From positions 62,001 to 126,000 of the forward strand of contig NZ_LECU01000008.1 of assembly GCF_001027745.1 (NCBI RefSeq): a stretch of DNA of 64,000 nucleotides, given 5' to 3'. Position 1 is the first letter of the stretch. Every line of letters starts with the position of its first letter. This document shows positions 51,709-59,228 of this stretch, piece after piece. The position numbers and the translations under genes were made by a program. Below the pieces are notes generated by a model, which was not told where the DNA came from, ran no database searches, and saw only the letters and a program-made list of their open reading frames with translations. Source of the DNA: Pedobacter sp. BMA. Its GTDB lineage: Bacteria; Bacteroidota; Bacteroidia; Sphingobacteriales; Sphingobacteriaceae.

Positions 51709-52518
51709 CTAAACTTCAAAAGTCCAGTTCAAAAACGCAGGCATTACACTTTCCCATGTGGCCACATCGTGCTTGCCCCCTACCTTTTCAAAATAGAAAA
51801 CATTTTCATTGCGCTTGTAACCTTTCTTTAAAAGGCCTTTTACAATATCAATTGTATCATCAATCGAATCAATGATAAAATTTTTATTGCGGTCTGCCTT
51901 TTCATCCTCTGTACCTGTCATCAGCCAGAACTTCATATCGGCCTTGGTCGATGTACGTTCGATCAACGCATGCATAATCCGGTCTGCATCCGTATAACCG
52001 TCTGCTAAATCTTTGGTACGCCACCAGAAGGCACCGGAGAAAACCCCTACAGCATCGAATACTGAAGGGTAATTCCAGGCAATATCGAACGCAGATAAGC
52101 CCCCCAAAGAAAATCCCGCATAGGCAACTTTACCCGTTATGGGCATTGCGATCTTCTTTTTAACAAAGGGTAAAAGTTCTTTAACCACAAAATCGGTATA
52201 GGCACCCGCCTTTGCTCCACGCCCTTTAAAATCAGGAATTCCGGCTACACCATACTCCATTAAACGATCTTCAGAAGCTTTAATGGCCACTACAACCAAT
52301 CTATGATTTCGTTTATGCTGATGCGCAGCCTGAAGGATTTTTGGAAAATCCATCTTAGCCACATCCTGACCATCATTTAGAAACAAAAGTTCAATCTTTT
52401 CATTTCCCAATATTCCCTCGGGGGCATAAATATCTATTTCAACCTCATGCTTCAGATAAGCAGATGGTATTCTGAAATTACTGGTATTAACTTTTACAGA
52501 TAAAATTGTAGTATACAT
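51709..52518 (-). CDS. Alpha/beta-hydrolase esterase (putative esterase family)
   Basis: A cytosolic hydrolase of 269 aa of the putative esterase family (PF00756, esterase D / enterochelin esterase-like). The nucleophile elbow is VAYAGFSLGGLSAFDIAWNYP (G-x-S-x-G). A His near the C-terminus in KVGGKHDVATWESVMPAFLNWTF is the likely catalytic base, and DE in TGTEDEKADRNKNF gives the acid. The open frame starts with a TTG at 52542; I chose the ATG at 52518 (MYTTILSVKV). It is transcribed divergently from a second esterase gene, with a promoter at 52560-52567. The pair flanks the amide-ligase gene run and may belong to it. Confidence 0.83.
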   Translation of the reverse strand: MYTTILSVKVNTSNFRIPSAYLKHEVEIDIYAPEGILGNEKIELLFLNDGQDVAKMDFPKILQAAHQHKRNHRLVVVAIKASEDRLMEYGVAGIPDFKGRGAKAGAYTDFVVKELLPFVKKKIAMPITGKVAYAGFSLGGLSAFDIAWNYPSVFDAVGVFSGAFWWRTKDLADGYTDADRIMHALIERTSTKADMKFWLMTGTEDEKADRNKNFIIDSIDDTIDIVKGLLKKGYKRNENVFYFEKVGGKHDVATWESVMPAFLNWTFEV

Positions 52519-52559
52519 ATTCGAATCCCTTTCACCCGGCAACGCCTCAAAAATTTCGG

Positions 52560-52567
52560 CAAAGGTA
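52560..52567 (-). promoter_or_regulatory. -7 promoter box for the minus-strand esterase
   Basis: Minus strand TACCTTTG matches TAnnTTTG. Predicted start near 52554 with a leader of about 36 bases to the ATG at 52518. Confidence 0.45.
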
Positions 52568-52686
52568 CAAATCCTGGTAAACTATTAATTATCAGACATC
52601 ATTTTTTGTGCAGGACATCAACTTTATATATCCGCCAACATTTTTTCTAAAATTAAATCTCTATCTTAAAGCATTAAATATTCGAT

Positions 52687-53394
52687 ATGATGAAAGAAGA
52701 ATACAAGCGGTGGTACAGCCCCAACCTGAGTATGGATATCGATATGCTCATATTTGGCCATGCGGGCATTCCGGTGCTGCTATTCCCCACAAGTATGGGC
52801 CGCTATTATGAAAATAAAGATTTTAAGCTGATTGATGCTGTTGAAGGTTTTATCAATGAAGGGAAAATTAAGATTTATTGTCCTGATGCAATTGACAAAC
52901 TGAGTTGGTATAATAAAGGTATTCATCCTGCCGACAGGGTTAAAAATCATATCTGGTATGACAAATACCTGCTTGAAGAGGTTGCCCCGCTGGCCCGACA
53001 TGAAACCGGACATAGCAAAATCATTACAGCAGGATGCAGCTTCGGTGGTTATCATGCGGCAAATTTTGCATTCAGACATCCCTGGCTGGTTAGTCATATG
53101 TTTAGCATGAGCGGCGCATTCGACATTAGTGGTCAACTGGATGGTTTTTACAATGATGATGTATACTTTAATAATCCCGTCGACTTTGTACTGAACAATA
53201 GCAATCCCGAATTGCATTACATGAAAATTGTACTTGGAACAACAGACCGTGATATGTGCAGACCTGATAACGAAAGGTTATCGGACATTCTCCATAAAAA
53301 AGGCATTGATCACTGGTTGGATATCAGGCCCAACGCTGATCACGACTGGCCAATCTGGAGGGAAATGTTTCCGAACTATATCGCGCAGTTATAG
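52687..53394 (+). CDS. Alpha/beta-hydrolase esterase (putative esterase family)
   Basis: A 235-aa cytosolic hydrolase of the same superfamily as its divergent neighbour. Seen: IFGHAGIPVLLFPTSMGRYYE (oxyanion region, about 23-43), the nucleophile elbow ITAGCSFGGYHAANFAFRHP (G-x-S-x-G, about 115-122), GTTDRDMCRPDNERL (acid), and the catalytic His in PNADHDWPIWREMFP near the end. It leads a plus-strand run of five genes (esterase, ATP-grasp, carboxylate-amine ligase, amidotransferase, ATP-grasp-like), with 77 bp before the next gene. A natural role would be releasing or editing an ester or amide product; that is inference. Confidence 0.85.
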   Translation: MMKEEYKRWYSPNLSMDIDMLIFGHAGIPVLLFPTSMGRYYENKDFKLIDAVEGFINEGKIKIYCPDAIDKLSWYNKGIHPADRVKNHIWYDKYLLEEVAPLARHETGHSKIITAGCSFGGYHAANFAFRHPWLVSHMFSMSGAFDISGQLDGFYNDDVYFNNPVDFVLNNSNPELHYMKIVLGTTDRDMCRPDNERLSDILHKKGIDHWLDIRPNADHDWPIWREMFPNYIAQL

Positions 53395-53471
53395 GTTCAA
53401 AAAGCCGGTAAAACAAATAACCGTTTAAGCAGTTACTCCATTAACACATAGCACCTTTAAAAACAAAACTG

Positions 53472-54518
53472 ATGAAAAAAATAGGCATTTTGTATGGCCA
53501 GGAACGTTCTTTTCCTGAAGCACTAGTAGCGCGAATTAACGAAAAAGCAGAAAAAGACATCACAGCTGAACCAGTCAAAATAGAAAAGATCCTCCAAAAC
53601 CAGCCCCTGGATTATGCGGTAATCATCGATCGTATTTCTCAGGATGTTCCATTTTACCGTGCATCGTTAAAAAATGCTGCAATTACCGGGACGGCAATCA
53701 TTAACAATCCTTTTTGGTGGAGTGCAGATGAAAAATTCTTTAACAATGTACTTGCCGAACAAATTGGTGTTCCTGTCCCTAAAACTGCGCTGATTCCATC
53801 ACGTCAGCATCCTACAGGTACAACTTCAGAATCATTTTCTAACCTGGCCATGCCGTTAAACTGGGATGAAATTTTCGAATACGTGGGATTTCCTGCCTAT
53901 ATGAAGCCTTATGATGGTGGCGGCTGGAGAGATGTTTATAAGCTGCATGATAAAGAGGATTTCTTTGATAAGCATAGCGGAACCGATCAACTGGTAATGC
54001 TGCTGCAGGAGGAGATTATTTTTGATGAGTATTTCAGGTGCTATTGTATTGGCGGCAAGCATGTACGCATTATGCAATATGAACCACGCAACCCACACCA
54101 TCTGCGTTATGCAACAGATGGCAAAACCCCTGATGCCAAATTGCTTAAAACTGTTGAAGAGTACACCATAAAACTTTGCACTTATCTGGGTTATGATTTT
54201 AATACCGTAGAATTTGCAGTAAGAGATGGTATACCCATTGCAATTGATTTTTGCAACCCGGCCCCCGATGCGGATATTAAAAGTGTGGGTGCAGAGAATT
54301 TCGAATGGGTAGTGGAAACGACTGCGAACTATGCTATTGAACGTGCAAAAGCACAAAAACCTGGACAGGATAACCTTACCTGGGGCGAATATATCAGAGC
54401 TTCAGTTGCTGGCACCCCTTTAGTAAGTAAAAGTGTAATAAAAAAATCAGCCAAAGCTGTTGCCCCAGCGAAAGCAAAACCAGCAGCGAAAGCTAAGAAG
54501 GCGGCTCCTGAAAAATAA
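53472..54518 (+). CDS. ATP-grasp family ligase with Lys/Ala-rich C-terminal tail
   Basis: A 348-aa enzyme of the ATP-grasp superfamily, which joins a carboxylate to an amine or thiol with ATP. Seen: an N-terminal pre-ATP-grasp domain (KKIGILYGQERSFPEALVARI), FPAYMKPYDGGGWRDVYKL (about 137-155; the ATP-grasp Lys and Gly-rich loop), LQEEIIFDEYFRCYCIGGKHVRIMQYEPR (about 178-206; acidic and Arg residues), and FAVRDGIPIAIDFCNPAPDAD (about 243-263; Mg-binding Asp/Asn). The last 30 residues are KSAKAVAPAKAKPAAKAKK-like, a basic tail of histone-H1 type. It precedes the carboxylate-amine ligase by 19 bp. The substrate is unknown. Confidence 0.85.
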   Translation: MKKIGILYGQERSFPEALVARINEKAEKDITAEPVKIEKILQNQPLDYAVIIDRISQDVPFYRASLKNAAITGTAIINNPFWWSADEKFFNNVLAEQIGVPVPKTALIPSRQHPTGTTSESFSNLAMPLNWDEIFEYVGFPAYMKPYDGGGWRDVYKLHDKEDFFDKHSGTDQLVMLLQEEIIFDEYFRCYCIGGKHVRIMQYEPRNPHHLRYATDGKTPDAKLLKTVEEYTIKLCTYLGYDFNTVEFAVRDGIPIAIDFCNPAPDADIKSVGAENFEWVVETTANYAIERAKAQKPGQDNLTWGEYIRASVAGTPLVSKSVIKKSAKAVAPAKAKPAAKAKKAAPEK

Positions 54519-54537
54519 CGGGATTAAAATAAATACG

Positions 54538-55644
54538 ATGAAGATGAATGAATTTACCTTGGGTGTAGAGGAAGAGTATATGGTAGTTGATCCCGTGACC
54601 AGAGAACTTACCTCGCATGATCAGAAAATTGTTGAAGCAGCCCAAAAAATCCACAAAGATCAGGTAAAGGCAGAAATGCACCAGGCTGTTGTAGAAGTAG
54701 GCACTGGTATTTGCAGAACCACAACTGAGGCTAGAAAAGAGATCTCGCAGTTGCGATATACCGTATCGCAACTTGCAGGAGAACAGGGTTTAAGAATTGG
54801 TGCAGCCGGTACACATCCTTTTTCACACTGGGAAAAGCAACTGATCACAGAGCATCCACGCTACAATGAAATTGTTAATGAATTACAGGAAGCAGCCCGG
54901 TCTAACCTCATTTTCGGATTACACGTTCATGTAGGCTTTCAATCCAGGGAACTGGCCATTCACATCGCAAATCAGGTGAGGTATTTTCTGCCCCATGTAT
55001 TTGCCTTGTCAACCAATTCACCTTTTTGGGAGGGAAGAAATACAGGTTATAAGTCTTTTCGTACGAAAATCTTTGATAAATTCCCCAGAACGGGGATTCC
55101 TGACATCTTTAATAGTATTGAAGATTACGACAGCTACGTAAAGCTGCTCATCAAAACAAACTGCATGGATAATGCAAAAAAAATCTGGTGGGACATCCGC
55201 GTACATCCGTTTTTTGATACTGTAGAATTTCGCATCTGTGATTGCCCGATGTTAATTGATGAAACCATGGCCTTTACAGCGCTTTTTCAGGCACTTTGTG
55301 CAAAACTTTATAAACTGAGGCTTCAAAATATGACCTTCATCAGCTATTCAAGAGCACTTATCAATGAAAATAAATGGCGGGCAGCCCGTTATGGCATTGA
55401 CGGGAACCTGATTGACTTTGGAAAAGAAATGGAAGTAAACTGCCGCAACCTTGTGTTGGAGTTACTTGATTTTGTAGATGATGTAGTTGACGAACTTGGA
55501 TGCCGGGAAGACATTAACTATGTTCATAAGATATTGGAACATGGCACAGGTGCCGACCGGCAACTGGCGGTTTACCAGCAAACCGGCAGCTTTGAATCGG
55601 TAATTGATTATATTACCACCCAAACGCTGATAGGCGCAAAGTAA
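54538..55644 (+). CDS. ybdK: YbdK-type carboxylate-amine ligase (glutamate-cysteine ligase 2 family)
   Basis: A 368-aa ligase of the GCS2/YbdK family, related to glutamate-cysteine ligase and making gamma-glutamyl-type amide bonds. Seen: FTLGVEEEYMVVDPVTREL (about residues 5-23, the conserved E-E-E metal site), KAEMHQAVVEVGTGICRT, FGLHVHVGF (about 120-128), and WWDIRVHPFFDTVEFRICDCPM near 215-236, with the family's Arg. The open frame starts at 54460 inside the preceding gene, but the conserved N-terminus begins at the ATG at 54538. YbdK has weak glutamate-cysteine ligase activity in Escherichia coli; the physiological role is unknown. Its neighbours suggest a peptide-like product. Confidence 0.9.
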   Translation: MKMNEFTLGVEEEYMVVDPVTRELTSHDQKIVEAAQKIHKDQVKAEMHQAVVEVGTGICRTTTEARKEISQLRYTVSQLAGEQGLRIGAAGTHPFSHWEKQLITEHPRYNEIVNELQEAARSNLIFGLHVHVGFQSRELAIHIANQVRYFLPHVFALSTNSPFWEGRNTGYKSFRTKIFDKFPRTGIPDIFNSIEDYDSYVKLLIKTNCMDNAKKIWWDIRVHPFFDTVEFRICDCPMLIDETMAFTALFQALCAKLYKLRLQNMTFISYSRALINENKWRAARYGIDGNLIDFGKEMEVNCRNLVLELLDFVDDVVDELGCREDINYVHKILEHGTGADRQLAVYQQTGSFESVIDYITTQTLIGAK

Positions 55645-55650
55645 TTAGGA

Positions 55651-56472
55651 ATGGATAAAAAAAGAGATTTAAGAGTAGCTGTTATTGACCTGAACAATGG
55701 TGCACCCAATCAGGGCATGCGGGGCATTGGGGAAATTTTACTACGTTTCAAAAATGACCATAACATCAACCTGAGCTTTGATATTTTTGATTTGAGACAG
55801 AAGGGAGAAATACCCGACTTATCTTATCACGCCTATATCTCAAGCGGTGGCCCTGGTAGCCCTATTGAAAGTGAAGGAGAGAAATGGGAAAACGACTTTT
55901 ACAACCTGCTGGATCAAATTGAAATTTTCAACACATCTCACGAAGTAGAGAAAAAATATGCCTTTCTGATTTGCCATTCTTTTCAATTGGCTTGCAGAAA
56001 GTACAAACTGGGCAATGTAACCGAACGGCGGTCTAACGCGTTTGGAATTTTTCCTATTACATTAACCGGTGATGGCGAGACAGATGAGATTTTTTCCGGA
56101 ATACGCAACCCGTTCTTTTCTGTAGATAGCAGGGACTGGCAAGTCATAGAACCGGATCCTGATGCCTTTGCAGCCAAAGGAGCAAAGCTGCTGGCCATTG
56201 AGAAAGAACGCAAGCATGTAAACCTGGAGCGCTGTATGATGTCTATCCGCTTTTCTCCCGAAATTATTGGTACCCAATTCCATCCGGAGGCAGATCCAGT
56301 AGGAATGAAGATGTACTTACTTCAGGAGGAAAAGAAAAAGGTGATTATTGATACACACGGCGAACAGAAATATTCTGATATGCTTAATAGTCTGGACGAT
56401 CCAGCGAGGATTGTGTTGACTCAAAGTGTGATTCTTCCCAATTTCCTGAAACAGGCTTTAGGATATTTGTAA
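55651..56472 (+). CDS. Class I glutamine amidotransferase, stand-alone
   Basis: A 273-aa class I GATase domain protein. Catalytic residues are visible: the nucleophile Cys in AFLICHSFQLACR (about 108) and the His-Glu pair in IGTQFHPEADPVGMKM (about 208). Usual GATases pass ammonia from glutamine to a partner synthetase; no purine, pyrimidine or tryptophan synthetase is adjacent, so the partner may be one of the amide ligases around it. The N-terminal RVAVIDLNNGAPNQGMRGIGEIL and SSGGPGSP are conserved. It starts 6 bp after the YbdK gene and ends 13 bp before the next gene, indicating one transcript. Confidence 0.88.
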   Translation: MDKKRDLRVAVIDLNNGAPNQGMRGIGEILLRFKNDHNINLSFDIFDLRQKGEIPDLSYHAYISSGGPGSPIESEGEKWENDFYNLLDQIEIFNTSHEVEKKYAFLICHSFQLACRKYKLGNVTERRSNAFGIFPITLTGDGETDEIFSGIRNPFFSVDSRDWQVIEPDPDAFAAKGAKLLAIEKERKHVNLERCMMSIRFSPEIIGTQFHPEADPVGMKMYLLQEEKKKVIIDTHGEQKYSDMLNSLDDPARIVLTQSVILPNFLKQALGYL

Positions 56473-56485
56473 AAAATTCTGACAA

Positions 56486-57673
56486 ATGATACTAGCATTC
56501 AGGGAGAAATTTAATAAGCAATTTAGCAAGGAACAATACGAAAATTTCCTGGCTGAATTGCAAAAAGGCTATCCGGAAATTCCTTTTCGGGTAGCAGAGA
56601 CGCCAATTTTTGTACCCGCGGCTTTGAAAGAAAAACTCATCGCCGCGGGTGAAGAGATTATCAATGTGATTAAGCAGCCGGATTTTAAGCAACTCACTGA
56701 AGCATCCATTCCTCCTGAATGGAACGTGCCAAATGAAAATAAGCAGCCACATTTTTTAACTTTTGATTTCGGCATTTGCAAAAATGAGGATGGTGAATTG
56801 TCGCCCATGCTTATTGAAATGCAGGGCTTTCCTTCCCTTTACGGCTTCCAGCATCACCTGGCTGACACATTTAAAAAAAGCTATGATATTGATCCCAAGG
56901 TTGACTATTTTTTAAATGGATTTGATCAGGAACAATATGTTACCCTTCTGAAAACAGTGATTATTGGTGATCATGAAGTACATGAGGTAGCCCTGATGGA
57001 CGTGGATGCACCTAACCAGAAAACGGCTATCGACTTTCTTGTGACTCAAAAACTACTGGGTATTAAAATTTTAGCATTAGAAGATATTAAACGGGTTGGA
57101 CGCCAACTGTTCTATGAAGAAAACGGTAAACAGATTCAACTCAAAAGAATTTACAACCGGTTAATTTTCGATGAGGTTGCCAATAGGACTGACCTTTTCG
57201 GTAGCAGCTTTGATCCCAGAGCTGAGCTTGATGTGGAATGGGTAACACATCCAAACTGGTTCTATAGGATCAGTAAATACACCATACCCTTTTTAAAAAG
57301 TGAATTTGTTCCTGAAACGCATTTTTTACACGAGCTAAAATCTATACCGGCTGATTTAGAACACTACGTGCTGAAGCCCTTGTTTTCGTTTGCTGGAATG
57401 GGCGTAATTATTGATGTAACTAAAAAGGATATCGAAAACGTTACCGATCCACACAACTGGATTTTACAACGAAAAGTACAATATGAACCTGCGGTACAAT
57501 CTCCAACCGGAGGTGTAAAGGCAGAAATCAGAATGATGTACTTATGGCCTGATGATGGAGAACCTCAACTTTGCATGAATCTGGCCCGATTAAGCAGGGG
57601 CAAAATGATTGGTGTTCGCTACAATGCCGACTTCGACTGGGTTGGGGGTACGGTTGCATTTATGGAAAAATAG
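56486..57673 (+). CDS. ATP-grasp-like protein of unknown function
   Basis: A 395-aa protein without a recognised name. The C-terminal third has ATP-grasp-like features: HYVLKPLFSFAGMGVIIDV (about 291-309; Lys of the nucleotide site and a Gly-rich turn), NWILQRKVQYEPAV (about 325; Gln/Lys), and KAEIRMMYLWPDDGEPQLCMNLARLSRG (about 347-375; E-x-R and Asn residues of the Mg site). The N-terminal part (about 1-150) includes HFLTFDFGICKNEDGELSPMLIEMQGFPSLYGFQ, possibly a substrate domain; it resembles glutathionylspermidine-synthase-like folds only vaguely. It is the last of the operon. A link with peptide-bond formation is inferred. Confidence 0.65.
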   Translation: MILAFREKFNKQFSKEQYENFLAELQKGYPEIPFRVAETPIFVPAALKEKLIAAGEEIINVIKQPDFKQLTEASIPPEWNVPNENKQPHFLTFDFGICKNEDGELSPMLIEMQGFPSLYGFQHHLADTFKKSYDIDPKVDYFLNGFDQEQYVTLLKTVIIGDHEVHEVALMDVDAPNQKTAIDFLVTQKLLGIKILALEDIKRVGRQLFYEENGKQIQLKRIYNRLIFDEVANRTDLFGSSFDPRAELDVEWVTHPNWFYRISKYTIPFLKSEFVPETHFLHELKSIPADLEHYVLKPLFSFAGMGVIIDVTKKDIENVTDPHNWILQRKVQYEPAVQSPTGGVKAEIRMMYLWPDDGEPQLCMNLARLSRGKMIGVRYNADFDWVGGTVAFMEK

Positions 57674-57756
57674 TATGTAGTTTAAAGAGCAGAAAAACGA
57701 TACATTAAATGAAAGCCTTTTTACATTAAACTGAAGCCCTCACGGCAAAACCTGCT

Positions 57757-57764
57757 TATATTTG
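57757..57764 (+). promoter_or_regulatory. -7 promoter box of the small Cys-rich protein and Crp gene
   Basis: TATATTTG, an exact TAnnTTTG match. The ATG at 57769 follows after four bases, so no leader is predicted. Confidence 0.45.
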
Positions 57765-57768
57765 TATT

Positions 57769-57924
57769 ATGGATACTCAAACGATTTTAGTCTTTCTACT
57801 TTTTGCGGTTGCATTGGTATATGTTGGCCGTTTGGTTTTTAAATCTTTACAGGTGAAAAAGGATGGCTGTGGAGGTAATTGCAAGTGTGGTGTTGATTTT
57901 TCCGACATTTCTGCCAAAAAGTAA
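57769..57924 (+). CDS. Small Cys-rich membrane protein (FeoB-associated type)
   Basis: A 51-aa protein too short for common ORF calling. It has an N-terminal transmembrane helix (ILVFLLFAVALVYVGRLVF, residues 6-24), then a cytosolic Cys cluster KDGCGGNCKCG (C34, C38, C40) and a short acidic end with DFSDIS. This is the layout of the FeoB-associated Cys-rich membrane protein family (PF12669). No feoB gene is seen in the window, so here it may serve another metal or redox role. It lies 12 bp before a Crp/Fnr regulator and shares its promoter. Confidence 0.72.
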   Translation: MDTQTILVFLLFAVALVYVGRLVFKSLQVKKDGCGGNCKCGVDFSDISAKK

Positions 57925-57936
57925 CCCGCTCATCTT

Positions 57937-58527
57937 ATGAATGATCAGTTCAAAAATTATCTTAAAGAAAAAATACAAATCACGGATGAGCAATTCGATA
58001 GTATTTCGGGTAACTTAAAAATCAAAAAGTTCGACAAGAACGAAATCATTCAATATACAGGAGATATCTCTAAACATGGCTTTTTTGTTTGCAAAGGACT
58101 ATTAAGGGCCTACTCTATAGATTCAAAAGGTAAAGAACACATCCTGCAGTTTGCACCAGAAAACTGGTTAATTTCTGACAGAAACAATATGAACAATGAG
58201 GCGTCTGTATTTTTTATAGATGCCATTGAAGCTACCGAGGTTGTTTTGATGCCGAACGATTTCATGGAACAGGCTGCGATACAAGTGCCATGTTTACAGC
58301 CTATGCACACCCGGCTGCTTAATAATTCTATCCGCTTTATGCAGAAAAGGATTAATATGCTTTTAAGCGCTACAGCAGAAGAGCGGTATCTCGACTTCAT
58401 CAAACTTTACCCTAATCTCACTTTGCGCGTGCCGCAATGGATGATCGCATCATACCTTGGAATTACCCCTGAGTCACTTAGTCGCGTGAGAAAAGAACTG
58501 GCCAATAAACATTTTAAACCAAATTAA
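57937..58527 (+). CDS. Crp/Fnr family transcriptional regulator
   Basis: A 196-aa regulator. The N-terminal cyclic-nucleotide-binding beta-barrel covers about residues 30-115 (IIQYTGDISKHGFFVCKGLLRAYSI), without the FNR Cys cluster, so it is not an iron-sulfur sensor of the classic type. The C-terminal helix-turn-helix is RVPQWMIASYLGITPESLSRVRKEL (about 165-190). A ligand cannot be named. It sits between a small Cys-rich membrane protein and YceI/pirin genes and may control them, perhaps in response to redox or polyisoprenoid state. Confidence 0.88.
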   Translation: MNDQFKNYLKEKIQITDEQFDSISGNLKIKKFDKNEIIQYTGDISKHGFFVCKGLLRAYSIDSKGKEHILQFAPENWLISDRNNMNNEASVFFIDAIEATEVVLMPNDFMEQAAIQVPCLQPMHTRLLNNSIRFMQKRINMLLSATAEERYLDFIKLYPNLTLRVPQWMIASYLGITPESLSRVRKELANKHFKPN

Positions 58528-58580
58528 TGTAAGCCCCACATTAATTATCATACATCAATTCTCATTCTAAACCAGCGAGT

Positions 58581-58588
58581 TACTTTTG
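58581..58588 (+). promoter_or_regulatory. -7 promoter box for yceI
   Basis: TACTTTTG matches TAnnTTTG. Predicted start near 58594, leaving a leader of about 29 bases. No clear -33 TTTG; regulation by an activator such as the adjacent Crp-type protein is possible. Confidence 0.5.
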
Positions 58589-58622
58589 TGTTGTAAATAT
58601 TAAAAATCAAAACACAAAAGAT

Positions 58623-59153
58623 ATGGCAACTACAAAATGGACTTTAGATCCAACCCACAGCGAATTGCAGTTTAAAGTAAAACACTTAATGATCACTACC
58701 GTTACTGGTAGCTTGAAATCTTTCTCAGCAGAACTTTCATCTGAAGGTGATGAGTTTGAAAACGCAGAAATTTCTTTCAAAGGAGATATCTCTTCCATTG
58801 ATACGGGAAATACTGATCGTGATAACCACTTAAAAAGCGGCGACTTTTTCGATGCAGAGAAATTTGCTCACATTGAATTCAAATCTTCGTCAGTTGAAAA
58901 AGACGGAGGTGATTATATTGTGAAAGGTGACCTAACCATTAAAGGAGAAACTAAACCGGTAAAATTGACTGCAGAATTTGGTGGCATTGCGACCGATCCA
59001 TGGGGTAACACCAAAGCTGGTTTTACTTTAAGTGGTAAAATTAACCGCTCTGAATTTGGCTTAACCTGGAATGCAGCATTGGAAACTGGTGGTGTAATGG
59101 TAAGTGAAGAAGTTCGATTATTGGGCGAATTGCAGTTCGTTAAACAAGCATAA
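58623..59153 (+). CDS. yceI: YceI family lipocalin-like protein
   Basis: A 176-aa lipocalin-fold protein. YceI members bind isoprenoid-quinone-like lipids. Seen: KWTLDPTHSELQFKVKHLMITTVTGSLKSFSAEL at the N-terminus (family signature WxLDPxHS), RDNHLKSGDFFDAEKFAHIEFKS, and GFTLSGKINRSEFGLTWNAALETGGVMVSEEVRL at the end. There is no signal peptide, so this version is cytosolic, unlike Escherichia coli YceI. Isolated gene with its own promoter, followed by a weak hairpin. Function unknown beyond lipid binding. Confidence 0.92.
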   Translation: MATTKWTLDPTHSELQFKVKHLMITTVTGSLKSFSAELSSEGDEFENAEISFKGDISSIDTGNTDRDNHLKSGDFFDAEKFAHIEFKSSSVEKDGGDYIVKGDLTIKGETKPVKLTAEFGGIATDPWGNTKAGFTLSGKINRSEFGLTWNAALETGGVMVSEEVRLLGELQFVKQA

Positions 59154-59172
59154 TTTCGCCGAGCGCTTTGAG

Positions 59173-59201
59173 CTTTGGGTATAAAAATGTTATGCCCAAA
59201 G
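59173..59201 (+). terminator. Weak hairpin after yceI
   Basis: CTTTGGGTATAA / TTATGCCCAAAG is a 12-bp stem with one wobble and a 5-base loop, without a T run after it. It overlaps the upstream in-frame start (59175) of the pirin gene, which makes that start unlikely. Confidence 0.4.
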
Positions 59202-59228
59202 TCCCATGCCTCAATTAATTTAAAGGTA

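Noticed and set aside
52780..53217. 145-codon minus-strand ORF
   Set aside because: Antisense to the plus-strand esterase gene, which has intact catalytic motifs.
53856..54356. 166-codon minus-strand ORF
   Set aside because: It is antisense to the ATP-grasp gene, which has clear family motifs; no promoter or family supports the ORF.
59175..59228. Extra N-terminal codons for pirin
   Set aside because: They fall in a hairpin and lack similarity to pirins; the ATG at 59229 fits.
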